Positions 1 through 7,859 of a DNA stretch of 10,896 nt are shown one piece after another. The position numbers and the translations under genes are program-made. The notes below the pieces were generated by a model. It saw only the letters and a program-made list of their open reading frames with translations, ran no database searches and was not told where the DNA came from. How positions within the stretch are numbered: the stretch's first letter is position 1; every line of letters begins with the position of its first letter. The stretch is from Prolixibacteraceae bacterium (GTDB lineage Bacteria; Bacteroidota; Bacteroidia; Bacteroidales; Prolixibacteraceae): positions 1-10,896 of the forward strand of contig JALOCD010000126.1 of assembly GCA_023228025.1 (NCBI GenBank). Direction: 5' to 3'.

Positions 1-2
1 AA

Positions 3-2474
3 ATTTACGATGCCCGGATGGAACAAAAAGGTTGGAACGAACCGGGGTTCAACGACAGCAAATGGGCAAAATCCGAATTGGTTACATCCCCTACCGGGAA
101 ACTCGTCTCCCAGGTCTCACCGCCCGACCGTGTCACGCGCACCATCCGGCCAGTTTCTGTAATTGAAAAAATGCCAGGCGTATATCGCTACGACTTTGGG
201 GAGATGTTCTCGGGCTGGGCCAGGCTCAAAATTGAAGGCAAAAAAAACGCTACCCTTCAACTCCGTTTTGTCGAAGAACTCGGTCCGGGCTACGACCAGG
301 CAGACACCTATATTTTGAAAGGAGAGTGTACTGAAATCTGGGAACCACGCTTTACCTGGCATGCTTTTCGATACATTGATGTGACCGGCTCATCTACTCC
401 CATGACACCTGAAAACCTCGATGGAAGGGTGGTAAATACCGATATACAATCTGCAGGAACATTTGAAAGCTCCAACCCGTTGCTAAACAAGATCCTGGAC
501 AACTACCGCAGGACGCAATTGGGGAATGTCCATGGCGGACTGCCCAGCGACTGCCCGCACCGCGAACGCAGAGGGTATACAGGCGATGGACAGATCTCGG
601 CCAAAGCTGCCATTTACAATTTCGACCAGACACAGTTTTACACCAAATGGCTGAATGATATCGTGGATGCCCAAAATCATGAAACCGGATATGTTCCCAA
701 TACCACCCCTTATCAGGATGGTGGTGGCGGAACCGCCTGGGGATCGGCATGCATCATCATTCCCTGGTATATGTACCAATTTTATGGGGATACCCGAATT
801 CTGCGTGACCATTATGATGGGATGAAAAAGTGGATTTACTTCATGAAAAGCCAGCTCAACAGCGAGGGAATACTTGTCAATCAAGGATTGGGTGAGTGGG
901 TTCCGCCTGAGCTGGTAGTGTTGCCACCGGATTTCGTAAACAGTTGCTATTATTTTCATTGCTGCAAGTTGATGACGGAAATCAGCGATGCGCTCGGCCA
1001 GGATATCGATCATGAGAATTTCAGGTTACTGGCAAATAAAGCAAAAAAGGATATCAACAGAATCTATTTCAACAAGGAAACCTACACCTATTCGGTCGGG
1101 AAACAGGCTGCCAACGCCTTCCCGCTAGGGTTTGGGATTACCGAAGAGAGCAACACAGATTCCGTAGCGGCCAAACTCGTGAAAAGAGTTCTTAATGAGA
1201 ATAAAGCGCATTTCGATACCGGCATTCTTGGCACTCCTTTGCTGTTGGATGTGCTTACAGACCTAGGCAGGATTGATGTGGCCTATACCCTGATGAACCA
1301 GCGTGACTACCCAAGTTTTGGCAACATGATCGAAAAGGGGGCCACCACCATCTGGGAGACCTGGCTTGGCGACGCTTCGCACAGCCATCCGATGTTCGGC
1401 AGTGTATGCGCCTGGTTTTACCAAAGTCTGGGTGGAATTTCGCCCGATCCCGAACATCCCGGATTCAAAAATATCCTCATCAAACCTATTCCGGTCAGTG
1501 CGCTCTCCTTTGTAAATTGCTCCTATCCTTCTGCTTTTGGGACTATCAGTTCAAACTGGAAACTCACTGGAACTGACTACCAGCTGGATATTGCCGTTCC
1601 GGCCAACAGTACCGCAACTGTTTATGTATTGGCCCAGGATGAAGCTTCGGTACTCCTGAACGGGAAATCCGTTTCGGGAAGTAAATATGTGAAATTTCTT
1701 CGCACCGAGGGGCAATATGCTGTTTTCAGTGTGGCTTCCGGCCATTATCAATTCACCTCTGCGGGTGCAGGAAAGAAGTTGCAAAAATCGATTCTGCCGG
1801 CCCCGATGATTCATCCGGGTGATACACTGGTAAACCATACCGATACCATTTTGGTAAAAATAGGATCAGATGTATCGGGAACGAAGATTTATTATACCAC
1901 CAATGGTAGTGAACCCGACTCGTTGGCCATTCTATATAAAAATGGATTTAGAATTTCGCAACCTGCAACCATCAAGGCAAAAGCATTTCTGAACGGATAT
2001 GTTACCAGCTTTACATCTGTTAGTCACATAGATTTTATCGACGAATCCTTCAATGGACTTGAGGTGGGCTATTACAGCGGTGTATGGACCAAACTACCTG
2101 ATTTTGCTGCTCTACCTGTCGTCAAACAAGGGGAAATATTCAACTTTTCGTTGGCGAAGATTGCTCCCCCGCAGGATCAGTTTGCGATGGTGATGAATGG
2201 AAAACTCCTTATCAGGAAGGCCGGCACTTACGAATTTTTCCTGCGTTCCAACGATGGAAGTCAGTTGTTTATTGACAATCAAATGGTGATTGACAATGAT
2301 GGCTCTCACAGCGCGGATTCGGAGAAACAGGGGAAAATAGAATTAAGTGAAGGGATGCACCCCATTCGGCTGCACTACTTCCAGGCAGGCGGAGGCATGT
2401 TTTTGGAGCTAAAATATGCCGGACCAGGAGTAGAGAAACAGACGATTCCGGCTGCGGTAATTTTCAGGAAGTGA
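3..2474 (+). CDS. Alpha-L-rhamnosidase, glycoside hydrolase family 78 (5'-truncated by window edge), with C-terminal PA14 domain
   Basis: Hydrolyses terminal alpha-L-rhamnose from glycans. The frame is open to the window edge and reads IYDAR just before the first ATG (position 18), the conserved tail of the rhamnosidase N-terminal domain, so that ATG is internal and the true start lies outside. Counting that Met as 1: end of the N-terminal domain about 1-45; the Bac_rhamnosid beta domain about 55-135; the (alpha/alpha)6 catalytic domain about 145-490; a C-terminal beta domain about 490-585; a chitobiase/Fn3-associated-like domain about 592-672 (IYYTTNGSEPD); a PA14 domain about 676-815. DCPHRERRGYTGD (178-190) carries D178, the likely general acid E183, and D190, with the same spacing as D567/E572/D579 of Bacillus RhaB. 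The likely base is E447 in TTIWETW, followed by SHSHPMFGSV. Export is expected, but the signal peptide is off-window. The family is near certain; substrate linkage is unknown. Confidence 0.93.
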   Translation: MYDARMEQKGWNEPGFNDSKWAKSELVTSPTGKLVSQVSPPDRVTRTIRPVSVIEKMPGVYRYDFGEMFSGWARLKIEGKKNATLQLRFVEELGPGYDQADTYILKGECTEIWEPRFTWHAFRYIDVTGSSTPMTPENLDGRVVNTDIQSAGTFESSNPLLNKILDNYRRTQLGNVHGGLPSDCPHRERRGYTGDGQISAKAAIYNFDQTQFYTKWLNDIVDAQNHETGYVPNTTPYQDGGGGTAWGSACIIIPWYMYQFYGDTRILRDHYDGMKKWIYFMKSQLNSEGILVNQGLGEWVPPELVVLPPDFVNSCYYFHCCKLMTEISDALGQDIDHENFRLLANKAKKDINRIYFNKETYTYSVGKQAANAFPLGFGITEESNTDSVAAKLVKRVLNENKAHFDTGILGTPLLLDVLTDLGRIDVAYTLMNQRDYPSFGNMIEKGATTIWETWLGDASHSHPMFGSVCAWFYQSLGGISPDPEHPGFKNILIKPIPVSALSFVNCSYPSAFGTISSNWKLTGTDYQLDIAVPANSTATVYVLAQDEASVLLNGKSVSGSKYVKFLRTEGQYAVFSVASGHYQFTSAGAGKKLQKSILPAPMIHPGDTLVNHTDTILVKIGSDVSGTKIYYTTNGSEPDSLAILYKNGFRISQPATIKAKAFLNGYVTSFTSVSHIDFIDESFNGLEVGYYSGVWTKLPDFAALPVVKQGEIFNFSLAKIAPPQDQFAMVMNGKLLIRKAGTYEFFLRSNDGSQLFIDNQMVIDNDGSHSADSEKQGKIELSEGMHPIRLHYFQAGGGMFLELKYAGPGVEKQTIPAAVIFRK

Positions 2475-2494
2475 TTAACTTTAAAACTTCAATT

Positions 2495-2611
2495 GACGGA
2501 ACGACGGAGACGACTGGGACGACTAGGAGGACTAGGACGACTAGGATGACTAGGATGACGGAGATGATGGAGACGACCAAAAAGACTAGGACGACTTGGA
2601 CGAAGGGGACG
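2495..2611. repeat. 9-bp tandem minisatellite, consensus ACTAGGACG
   Basis: About 13 degenerate 9-bp units follow each other after the rhamnosidase stop. In phase from 2504 the clearest are ACTGGGACG, ACTAGGAGG, ACTAGGACG, ACTAGGATG (twice), ACGGAGATG, ACTAGGACG and ACTTGGACG. The unit at 2576-2584 has degenerated to ACCAAAAAG without losing phase. The plus strand is strongly purine-rich. The rhamnosidase-mannosidase gap holds no gene and no evident terminator hairpin. Function unknown. Confidence 0.85.
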
Positions 2612-2638
2612 AGTCGCTGAATGAAACGGAAACAAACA

Positions 2639-2662
2639 GCTAATAGCCAACCGCTAATAGCC
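2639..2662 (+). repeat. Short direct repeat GCTAATAGCC (two copies)
   Basis: GCTAATAGCC occurs at 2639-2648 and again at 2653-2662, 14 bp apart, about 40 bp upstream of the alpha-mannosidase start. It could be part of a leader or a remnant of a longer intergenic repeat. With two copies only, a regulatory role is speculative. Confidence 0.5.
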
Positions 2663-2701
2663 CAAATTAAATAGAATCAATTGATCAATAAACTACTACG
2701 A

Positions 2702-5263
2702 ATGGACAACAACGAATCAAAAACAAAATTCTCCCGCAGGAGCTTTCTAAAGGGAGCAGCATCGAGCACAGCGATCCTAGCCCTGGCACCTGCCACCAAT
2801 CTTTTTGCCAACAGTTTTCAGGCAGGGACCGCCTGGACTATTGACGCGACTAAATTTAAAATCCACATGATCGGCCAGGCGCACATCGATCCTGTATGGT
2901 TGTGGAACTGGTCGGAAGGGATTTCGGTTGTGCACAGCACTTTTCAATCGGCGCTCGACCGCATGAAAGAGACACCCGATTTCAAATTCACGGCCAGTTC
3001 GGCCCAATTTTTTCAATGGGTTGCCGAAAACGATCCTGCTATGCTCAAAGAGATCCGCAAAAGGGTCGATGAAGGAAGGTTCTGTGTCGTTGGCGGCTGG
3101 TGGGTTGAACCGGATATGAATATTCCATCCGGTGAAGCCATGGTCCGCCATGGGCTTTACGGTCAACTGACTTTGCAGCGCTTGCTGGGCCGTCGTTCCA
3201 CAGTGGCCTACAATCCTGATTCCTTTGGCCATACCGGAAACTTGCCACAGATCATCAAGTTGCAGGGGATGGAAAACTACATCTTCATGCGTCCTGGACT
3301 AAAGGAGAAAACTATTCCAGCCGACCTCTTCTGGTGGGAAGGTACTGATGGTACCCGTGTCTTGACCTACCGGATCCAGTTCGGATACAACGACAGCGGT
3401 TCCGTTCGCAACAAAGTAGAGAACCTGGTTAACCTGTATGCCAAAGAGCCTTTGAAGAACGTAATGGCCTACTATGGCGCGGGCGACCATGGAGGAGGGG
3501 CTACCAAAATCAACATCAGCTCCATCAATGAGCTGAAATTGGAAAAAGGCGCTCCCATTGTGGGTTACAGTTCTCCGGATATCTATTTCAAGGAGGCCCG
3601 CAAGGATACGGAGAGCAAACTTCCGGTCGTTAAGGATGACCTGCAGCACCATGCCGTTGGTTGTTATACCGCCGAATCTGAGATCAAAAAAGGGAACCGC
3701 CAGTCAGAGGCAGCCCTGGTGACTGCCGAAAAAGTCGCCGCGATCGGATCGGTCGCCTGGGGCGCCCATTATCCGAAACAGGAACTCACCGCCGCCTGGC
3801 ACAAAGTGTTGTTTCTACAGTTTCACGATAGTTTGGCTGGTTCCTCCCTTTTCGACCATTCGCAAAGCGCCCGCGAGGGATTCGGCTATGCACTCGATGC
3901 GGCGCATCAGGCCACTTTCATGGGTGTTCAGAAATTGGAATGGCAGGTTGCTACCGAGGATCCCGAATCACAATATTTGCTGGTTTTCAATCCACATGCC
4001 TGGGAAGTTACCGGCAATGTGGAGTACGATTACAACTGGGGTACTATGCACAAATCCTCCAGGGTGGATGATGAAAAGGGAAATGCCCTTCCGCACCAAT
4101 GGGCCCCGGGCTCTTCAGAGGCCGGAAGCCGCAAAAAATTAGTGGTTCGCATGATCGTTCCACCGATGGGTTACCGTCAGATTCGTCTCTGGGATGGTGA
4201 AAATCCGACACCAAAAAACGTGGTCAAAGTAACCGAAAATACAATTGAAAACGATCTTGTCAAGCTTCATATCTCCTATAACGGAACCATCGGCATATTT
4301 GATAAAGTTTCTGGGAAAGAGCTATTTGCAGGTGTAGATACCGGTTGCAGGGCAGTGATTATTGACGACCCGAGCGATACCTGGAGCCACGATATCAAGA
4401 CTTTCAACAAGGAGATTGGCGCTTTTGGTAATGCCACCATCAAGATTCTGGAAGAGGGACCGCTGCGCGGAAAAATCCGATCCATCGCTACCTATGGAAA
4501 ATCCACCCTCACCATCGACTGGACCCTCTACGCAGATTCCAAAAACCCGGAAGCAACTGTAACCCTCGACTGGCACGAGCACCTGAAGATGGTGAAATTC
4601 TCCTTCCCTGTCGAAGTAGATTCGCCTCTGGCAACCTATGAAACCTCATACGGCACAATTATCCGGGCTACCAATGGGGATGAAGATCCCGGTCAACGGT
4701 GGATCGATGTGACAGGCAAGCGGGGCGATACGAATTATGGATTATCCGTTTTCAACGACGCCAAATATGGTTACAATGTGGCCGGTAATGACCTTCGAAT
4801 ATCGGTGGCACGTTCCGCAGTTTATGCCCACCACAATCCAAAAGTGCTCGACATGAAAGCTGAACACCTGTGGCAGGATCAGGGCATCCAGACTTTTAGA
4901 ATGCTTCTGGTTCCTCACGTTGGAAACTGGCAACACAGCAACATGGTCAGAATTGCGGAGGAGTTTATGGCGCCAACTATTCCAATCTACCAGGGAATCC
5001 ACAGGGGAACCATGCCAAAATCAGGTTCCTTCCTGTCGGTGGATGCTCAGAATATCATCGTTTCGGCAATCAAGCAGTCGGAAATCGGGGAAGATTTGAT
5101 CCTGAGATGTGTAGAGACCAACGGATCCGCTGTTACTGCTAATTTGGACCTGGCATTTGCTAAACAAACATGGAGTGGAAGCTTCCGTCCTTACGAAATA
5201 AAAACACTGCGTTTCAATAGCAAATCAGGTAAAATCAAAGAGGTGAATTTACTGGAAGAATAA
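2702..5263 (+). CDS. Exported alpha-mannosidase, glycoside hydrolase family 38, with Tat signal peptide
   Basis: Retaining, metal-dependent exo-alpha-mannosidase, probably periplasmic. The ATG at 2702 (853 aa) was chosen over an upstream in-frame TTG at 2681 because it places the twin-arginine motif KFSRRSFLKG at residues 10-19, followed by an Ala-rich hydrophobic stretch and possible cleavage near ANSFQA (about 36-41). GH38 hallmarks follow: AHIDPVWLW (metal ligands H61 and D63), GGWWVEPDMNIPSGE, YNPDSFGHTGN (D173, nucleophile and metal ligand), YGAGDHGGG (D262, candidate acid/base), HHAVGCYTAESEIKKGNR, and FHDSLAG (fourth ligand H375). All four expected metal ligands are present. The rest (about 410-853) matches the beta-rich GH38 C-terminal region. 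Length is ordinary for bacterial GH38. It lies 227 bp after the rhamnosidase on the same strand. The linkage cleaved (alpha-1,2/1,3/1,6) cannot be read from sequence. Confidence 0.93.
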   Translation: MDNNESKTKFSRRSFLKGAASSTAILALAPATNLFANSFQAGTAWTIDATKFKIHMIGQAHIDPVWLWNWSEGISVVHSTFQSALDRMKETPDFKFTASSAQFFQWVAENDPAMLKEIRKRVDEGRFCVVGGWWVEPDMNIPSGEAMVRHGLYGQLTLQRLLGRRSTVAYNPDSFGHTGNLPQIIKLQGMENYIFMRPGLKEKTIPADLFWWEGTDGTRVLTYRIQFGYNDSGSVRNKVENLVNLYAKEPLKNVMAYYGAGDHGGGATKINISSINELKLEKGAPIVGYSSPDIYFKEARKDTESKLPVVKDDLQHHAVGCYTAESEIKKGNRQSEAALVTAEKVAAIGSVAWGAHYPKQELTAAWHKVLFLQFHDSLAGSSLFDHSQSAREGFGYALDAAHQATFMGVQKLEWQVATEDPESQYLLVFNPHAWEVTGNVEYDYNWGTMHKSSRVDDEKGNALPHQWAPGSSEAGSRKKLVVRMIVPPMGYRQIRLWDGENPTPKNVVKVTENTIENDLVKLHISYNGTIGIFDKVSGKELFAGVDTGCRAVIIDDPSDTWSHDIKTFNKEIGAFGNATIKILEEGPLRGKIRSIATYGKSTLTIDWTLYADSKNPEATVTLDWHEHLKMVKFSFPVEVDSPLATYETSYGTIIRATNGDEDPGQRWIDVTGKRGDTNYGLSVFNDAKYGYNVAGNDLRISVARSAVYAHHNPKVLDMKAEHLWQDQGIQTFRMLLVPHVGNWQHSNMVRIAEEFMAPTIPIYQGIHRGTMPKSGSFLSVDAQNIIVSAIKQSEIGEDLILRCVETNGSAVTANLDLAFAKQTWSGSFRPYEIKTLRFNSKSGKIKEVNLLEE

Positions 5264-5290
5264 ACTCGCTTTCAATAGTTTAATCAACGC

Positions 5291-5400
5291 TTCATTTACT
5301 TCGTGTGTCCTTTGTGAAACCCTTTGAGACCTTGGTGGTGAGTTTTTAATTTAACCACAAAGTACTCAAAGGATGACACAAAGGACTCAATGTTTATGAA
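5291..5400. repeat. Dispersed palindromic repeat, copy A (CCTTTGTG family), hairpin-forming
   Basis: The left arm (about 5308-5339, beginning TCCTTTGTG) pairs imperfectly with the right arm (about 5355-5385, ending ACACAAAGGA) across an AT loop containing GTTTTTAATTT. Weaker pairing extends to TTCAT at 5291-5295 and ATGAA at 5396-5400. A clearly related element lies at 9558-9660. It sits between the mannosidase stop and the fucosidase start, so it could terminate or stabilise the upstream transcript; that role is inferred. Confidence 0.75.
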
Positions 5401-5486
5401 TAAAATTACGAAAATTGATTGTTTTGATGTTGGTTTATATGAAAATAACTATCTTGGTAATCACTAAATTAAACCCGATTCAATTT

Positions 5487-6848
5487 ATGAGAAAAGAATC
5501 AAAATTCAGTATGATCATCCTGGTACTTGCCGCCCTCCTCATGTTTCAGGGTATTGCCCAGGCTCAGTACAAAACAGAAACGCCTGAACAGAAAAGTAAG
5601 CGTATGGCGTGGTGGACGGATGCCCGGTTCGGGATGTTCATTCACTGGGGATTGTATGCCCTTCCCGCTCGTCACGAATGGGTGAAAAACTATGAAAAAA
5701 TGACCAATGAGCAGTATCAGAAGTATTTCGAAGAGTACAACCCTGATCTGTTCAACCCTAAAGAGTGGGCCCGTATGGCCAAAGAGGCCGGCATGAAATA
5801 TGTGGTGCTCACGGCCAAACACCATGAAGGGTTCTGCAACTTCGATTCAAAATACACGGATTACAAGACAACAAAGACCCAATTCGGGAGGGATGTCATC
5901 AAGGAGTATGTCGAAGCGCTGCGGGCCGAAGGGCTGAGAGTAGGGTTTTACTACTCATTGATCGACTGGCACCACCCCGATTATACCATCGACCGGGTGC
6001 ATCCCCAGCGCCAGGAGTCTGACTCTGCCTATGCCCGTTTGAACAAAGGCAAGGACATGGCCAAATACCGCGAATACCTGAAGAACCAGGTGCGTGAACT
6101 TCTAACAAACTATGGACAGATCGATGTAATCTGGTTCGACTTCTCCTTCCCGGGTAAAAATGGCAAGGGCCATGAAGATTGGGGTTCTGAAGATCTGTTG
6201 AAAATGGTGCGCCAGCTTCAACCAAACATCATCATCGACGATCGTCTCGACCTGAAAGACAAAGATTATGGTTGGGATTTTGAATCACCCGAACAGTATA
6301 AAGTGGAGAAATGGCCGGAACGCAATGGTCAGAAAGTATATTGGGAAACCTGTCAGACCTTCTCCGGTTCCTGGGGATATTTCAGGGATGAAACCAGCTG
6401 GAAGAGTCCGGCCCAGTTGCTCGAACTGCTTATCGAATCGGTCAGCAAAGGTGGAAACCTCTTGCTGAATGTCGGTCCAACCGCCCGCGGACTGTTTGAC
6501 TACCGTGCCCAGGATCGCCTGAAAGCCTTGGGTGAATGGATGAAATACAACAACCGTTCGGTCTACGGATGTACCGAAGCTCCGACAGAATTTGTCGCTC
6601 CCGACAACACCCTGCTTACCTACAATGCAAAAACGAAGAGATTGTACATTCACCTCCTCTCCTATCCGATGGGTAACCTGAAGATGAAGAATATAGCAGA
6701 CAAAATCAAATATGTACAGTTTCTGCACGACGCATCAGAGGTCAAATACCGTACCGGGAAAGATGCAGACAGTCAATCTGTCAATTTGCAGCTTCCGGTT
6801 TTGAAACCGCCGATGGAGATCCCGGTGGTAGAGGTGATTTTGAAGTAA
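5487..6848 (+). CDS. Exported alpha-L-fucosidase, glycoside hydrolase family 29
   Basis: Retaining exo-fucosidase releasing terminal alpha-L-fucose. The ATG at 5487 (453 aa) was chosen because it begins a clean Sec signal peptide: MRKESK, a hydrophobic core IILVLAALLMF, and probable cleavage after AQA (26/27). The 24 extra codons open back to 5415 would bury that signal. Family motifs in this numbering: RFGMFIHWGLYALPARHEW (about 47-65), KHHEGFCNFDSKYTDY (about 111-126), GFYYSLIDWHHPDY (about 153-166), IDVIWFDFSF with presumed nucleophile D218, a WETC segment with E287 nearby, and GGNLLLNVGPTARG (about 322-335). The (beta/alpha)8 domain is followed by a short C-terminal beta domain. The acid/base residue varies between GH29 subfamilies and is not assigned. 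It is the last gene of the plus-strand glycosidase group, preceded by an AT-rich leader and a palindromic repeat. Confidence 0.93.
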   Translation: MRKESKFSMIILVLAALLMFQGIAQAQYKTETPEQKSKRMAWWTDARFGMFIHWGLYALPARHEWVKNYEKMTNEQYQKYFEEYNPDLFNPKEWARMAKEAGMKYVVLTAKHHEGFCNFDSKYTDYKTTKTQFGRDVIKEYVEALRAEGLRVGFYYSLIDWHHPDYTIDRVHPQRQESDSAYARLNKGKDMAKYREYLKNQVRELLTNYGQIDVIWFDFSFPGKNGKGHEDWGSEDLLKMVRQLQPNIIIDDRLDLKDKDYGWDFESPEQYKVEKWPERNGQKVYWETCQTFSGSWGYFRDETSWKSPAQLLELLIESVSKGGNLLLNVGPTARGLFDYRAQDRLKALGEWMKYNNRSVYGCTEAPTEFVAPDNTLLTYNAKTKRLYIHLLSYPMGNLKMKNIADKIKYVQFLHDASEVKYRTGKDADSQSVNLQLPVLKPPMEIPVVEVILK

Positions 6849-6865
6849 GCGAAGTATTTAGAGAA

Positions 6866-6926
6866 AGATTTTCCAAAGTTTTAGTTACGAGCGTAATTAG
6901 CTCGTAACTAAAACTTTGGAAAATCT
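6866..6926. terminator. Perfect 27-bp-stem hairpin between convergent genes, candidate bidirectional terminator
   Basis: Arms at 6866-6892 and 6900-6926 are exact reverse complements over 27 bp, with a 7-nt loop GTAATTA. It starts 17 bp after the fucosidase stop and faces glpF on the other strand, so it is well placed to end transcription from both sides. There is no long classical U-tract, and the stem is much longer than a typical intrinsic terminator. It may therefore be a palindromic repeat element used as a terminator. Confidence 0.7.
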
Positions 6927-6929
6927 ATT

Positions 6930-6969
6930 TTACGAGCAAATCACGCTCGTAACTAAAAAACTTTGGAAA
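6930..6969. repeat. Partial second copy of the 6866-6926 palindrome
   Basis: TTACGAGC (6930-6937) and GCTCGTAA (6945-6952) form an 8-bp stem with a 7-nt loop, the same inner stem and loop size as the upstream hairpin. The right arm continues to 6969 as a direct repeat of 6900-6922 with two inserted A bases (ACTAAAAAACTTTGGAAA). The left outer arm is missing. It looks like a tandem duplicate that lost part of one arm. Confidence 0.75.
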
Positions 6970-6989
6970 CTTTTCGAGGATTTTTTCCG

Positions 6990-7703
6990 CTACAAGCTTT
7001 TTAACACCAAAAACAACCCCGCCGCCGAAACTGCCCCCAGCAGTGGCCCGACAATGGGTACCCAGGCGTATTTCCAGTCGCTGTCGCATTTGTTGGGTAT
7101 GGGCAGTACATAGTGCATGATGCGTGGACCCAAATCGCGGGCTGGATTGATGGCATAGCCTGTTGGCCCTCCCAGCGACAGTCCGATTCCCAATACGACC
7201 AATGCAATGGGCAAGGCGCTCAACGCCCCAAGCCCAACTTCCGGGACAGCCATATAGAGAACTGCCATGGTGAGCATATGGGTGCCGATCAGCTCTGTCA
7301 AGATATTGTACCAATAGCTTCGGATATTGGGTGCCGTGCAAAAAACACCAAGTTTTGTATTGCCGTCGACCGTTGCGTCAAAATGCTTTTTGTAGGCCAG
7401 CCAAACCAGTCCGGCTCCAAACATGGCCCCCAAAAGCTGGGCAGTCAGATAGAGCGGAATCAGTGACGGTGAGAATTTGTGCGCCAGCACCAATGCGATG
7501 GTCACTGCCGGATTGAGGTGCGCCCCGCTGATGGGAGCGGCCAACAGCACGCCTGAAAATACGCCAATTGCCCAACCAAAGGTGATCACAATCCAGCCGC
7601 TGTTTTTGCCATTGGTCTTGTCGAGCGCTACATTAGCGCAAACACCACCACCCAGTAACAGGATAATGGCCGTTCCAAAAAATTCTCCTAAGAAGGGGGT
7701 CAT
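6990..7703 (-). CDS. glpF: Glycerol facilitator, aquaglyceroporin of the MIP family
   Basis: Inner-membrane channel for passive glycerol (and small polyol) uptake. It has 237 aa, slightly short of the roughly 280 aa of E. coli GlpF, with about six hydrophobic segments and two half-helices. The first NPA box is SGAHLNPAVT (N64-P65-A66) and the second is GYAINPARD (N186 to D190). Asp after the NPAR of the second box is the marker of glycerol-conducting rather than water-specific members. The N-terminus (MTPFLGEFFGTAIILLLGGG) matches the first helix of the family. It lies downstream of glpK on the same strand, 156 bp away, separated by a long hairpin, so it is either the second gene of a glpK-glpF operon or partly uncoupled from it. 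No Shine-Dalgarno sequence is apparent upstream. Confidence 0.92.
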   Translation of the reverse strand: MTPFLGEFFGTAIILLLGGGVCANVALDKTNGKNSGWIVITFGWAIGVFSGVLLAAPISGAHLNPAVTIALVLAHKFSPSLIPLYLTAQLLGAMFGAGLVWLAYKKHFDATVDGNTKLGVFCTAPNIRSYWYNILTELIGTHMLTMAVLYMAVPEVGLGALSALPIALVVLGIGLSLGGPTGYAINPARDLGPRIMHYVLPIPNKCDSDWKYAWVPIVGPLLGAVSAAGLFLVLKSL

Positions 7704-7738
7704 TTTAGTAATAATTAGAATTAGTAATGCTTTGCTAC

Positions 7739-7855
7739 AAGTGACTAAAGTGAGCTAAAGTGACTAGAGTGACTAGAGTACTTATGGGGAAGCTTGATTT
7801 GTTCGGAGTCCATAACTTTAGTCACTTTAGTTCACCCTAGTCACTTTAGTCACTT
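7739..7855. repeat. Long imperfect inverted repeat made of 9-bp units, between glpK and glpF
   Basis: The left arm (7739-7779) is built of AGTGACTAA/AGTGACTAG-like 9-mers. The right arm (7815-7855) is built of the reverse complement, ACTTTAGTC-like 9-mers. The two 41-nt arms pair at roughly 85% with one small bulge on each side, enclosing a unique loop of about 35 nt. The structure begins 4 bp beyond the glpK stop on the transcribed strand. It could act as a transcript-processing or attenuation hairpin setting glpK above glpF; this is inference. Confidence 0.8.
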
Positions 7856-7859
7856 CCTC

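Noticed and set aside
2495..2611. CRISPR array or coding repeat
   Set aside because: The 9-bp units are contiguous with no spacers, and the three plus-strand frames give no supported ORF (TAG and TGA recur within the units).
2681..2701. Upstream TTG start for the alpha-mannosidase
   Set aside because: The ATG at 2702 gives a standard Tat signal with the RR pair at 12-13, and the extra seven residues add nothing recognisable.
5415..5486. Longer N-terminus for the fucosidase
   Set aside because: It would put 24 residues before an otherwise complete Sec signal peptide and runs through an AT-rich leader next to a repeat.
5401..5486. Bacteroidota-type promoter (TTTG and TAnnTTTG) for the fucosidase
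   Set aside because: A TTTG box is present, but the only near-match to the -7 box (TATCTTGG) has a mismatch and poor spacing, so it is not claimed. A similar search upstream of glpK gave only one-mismatch -7 boxes without a partner.
6849..6989. Small gene or tRNA in the convergent gap
   Set aside because: The gap is accounted for by the palindromic arms, and no cloverleaf or coding frame fits.
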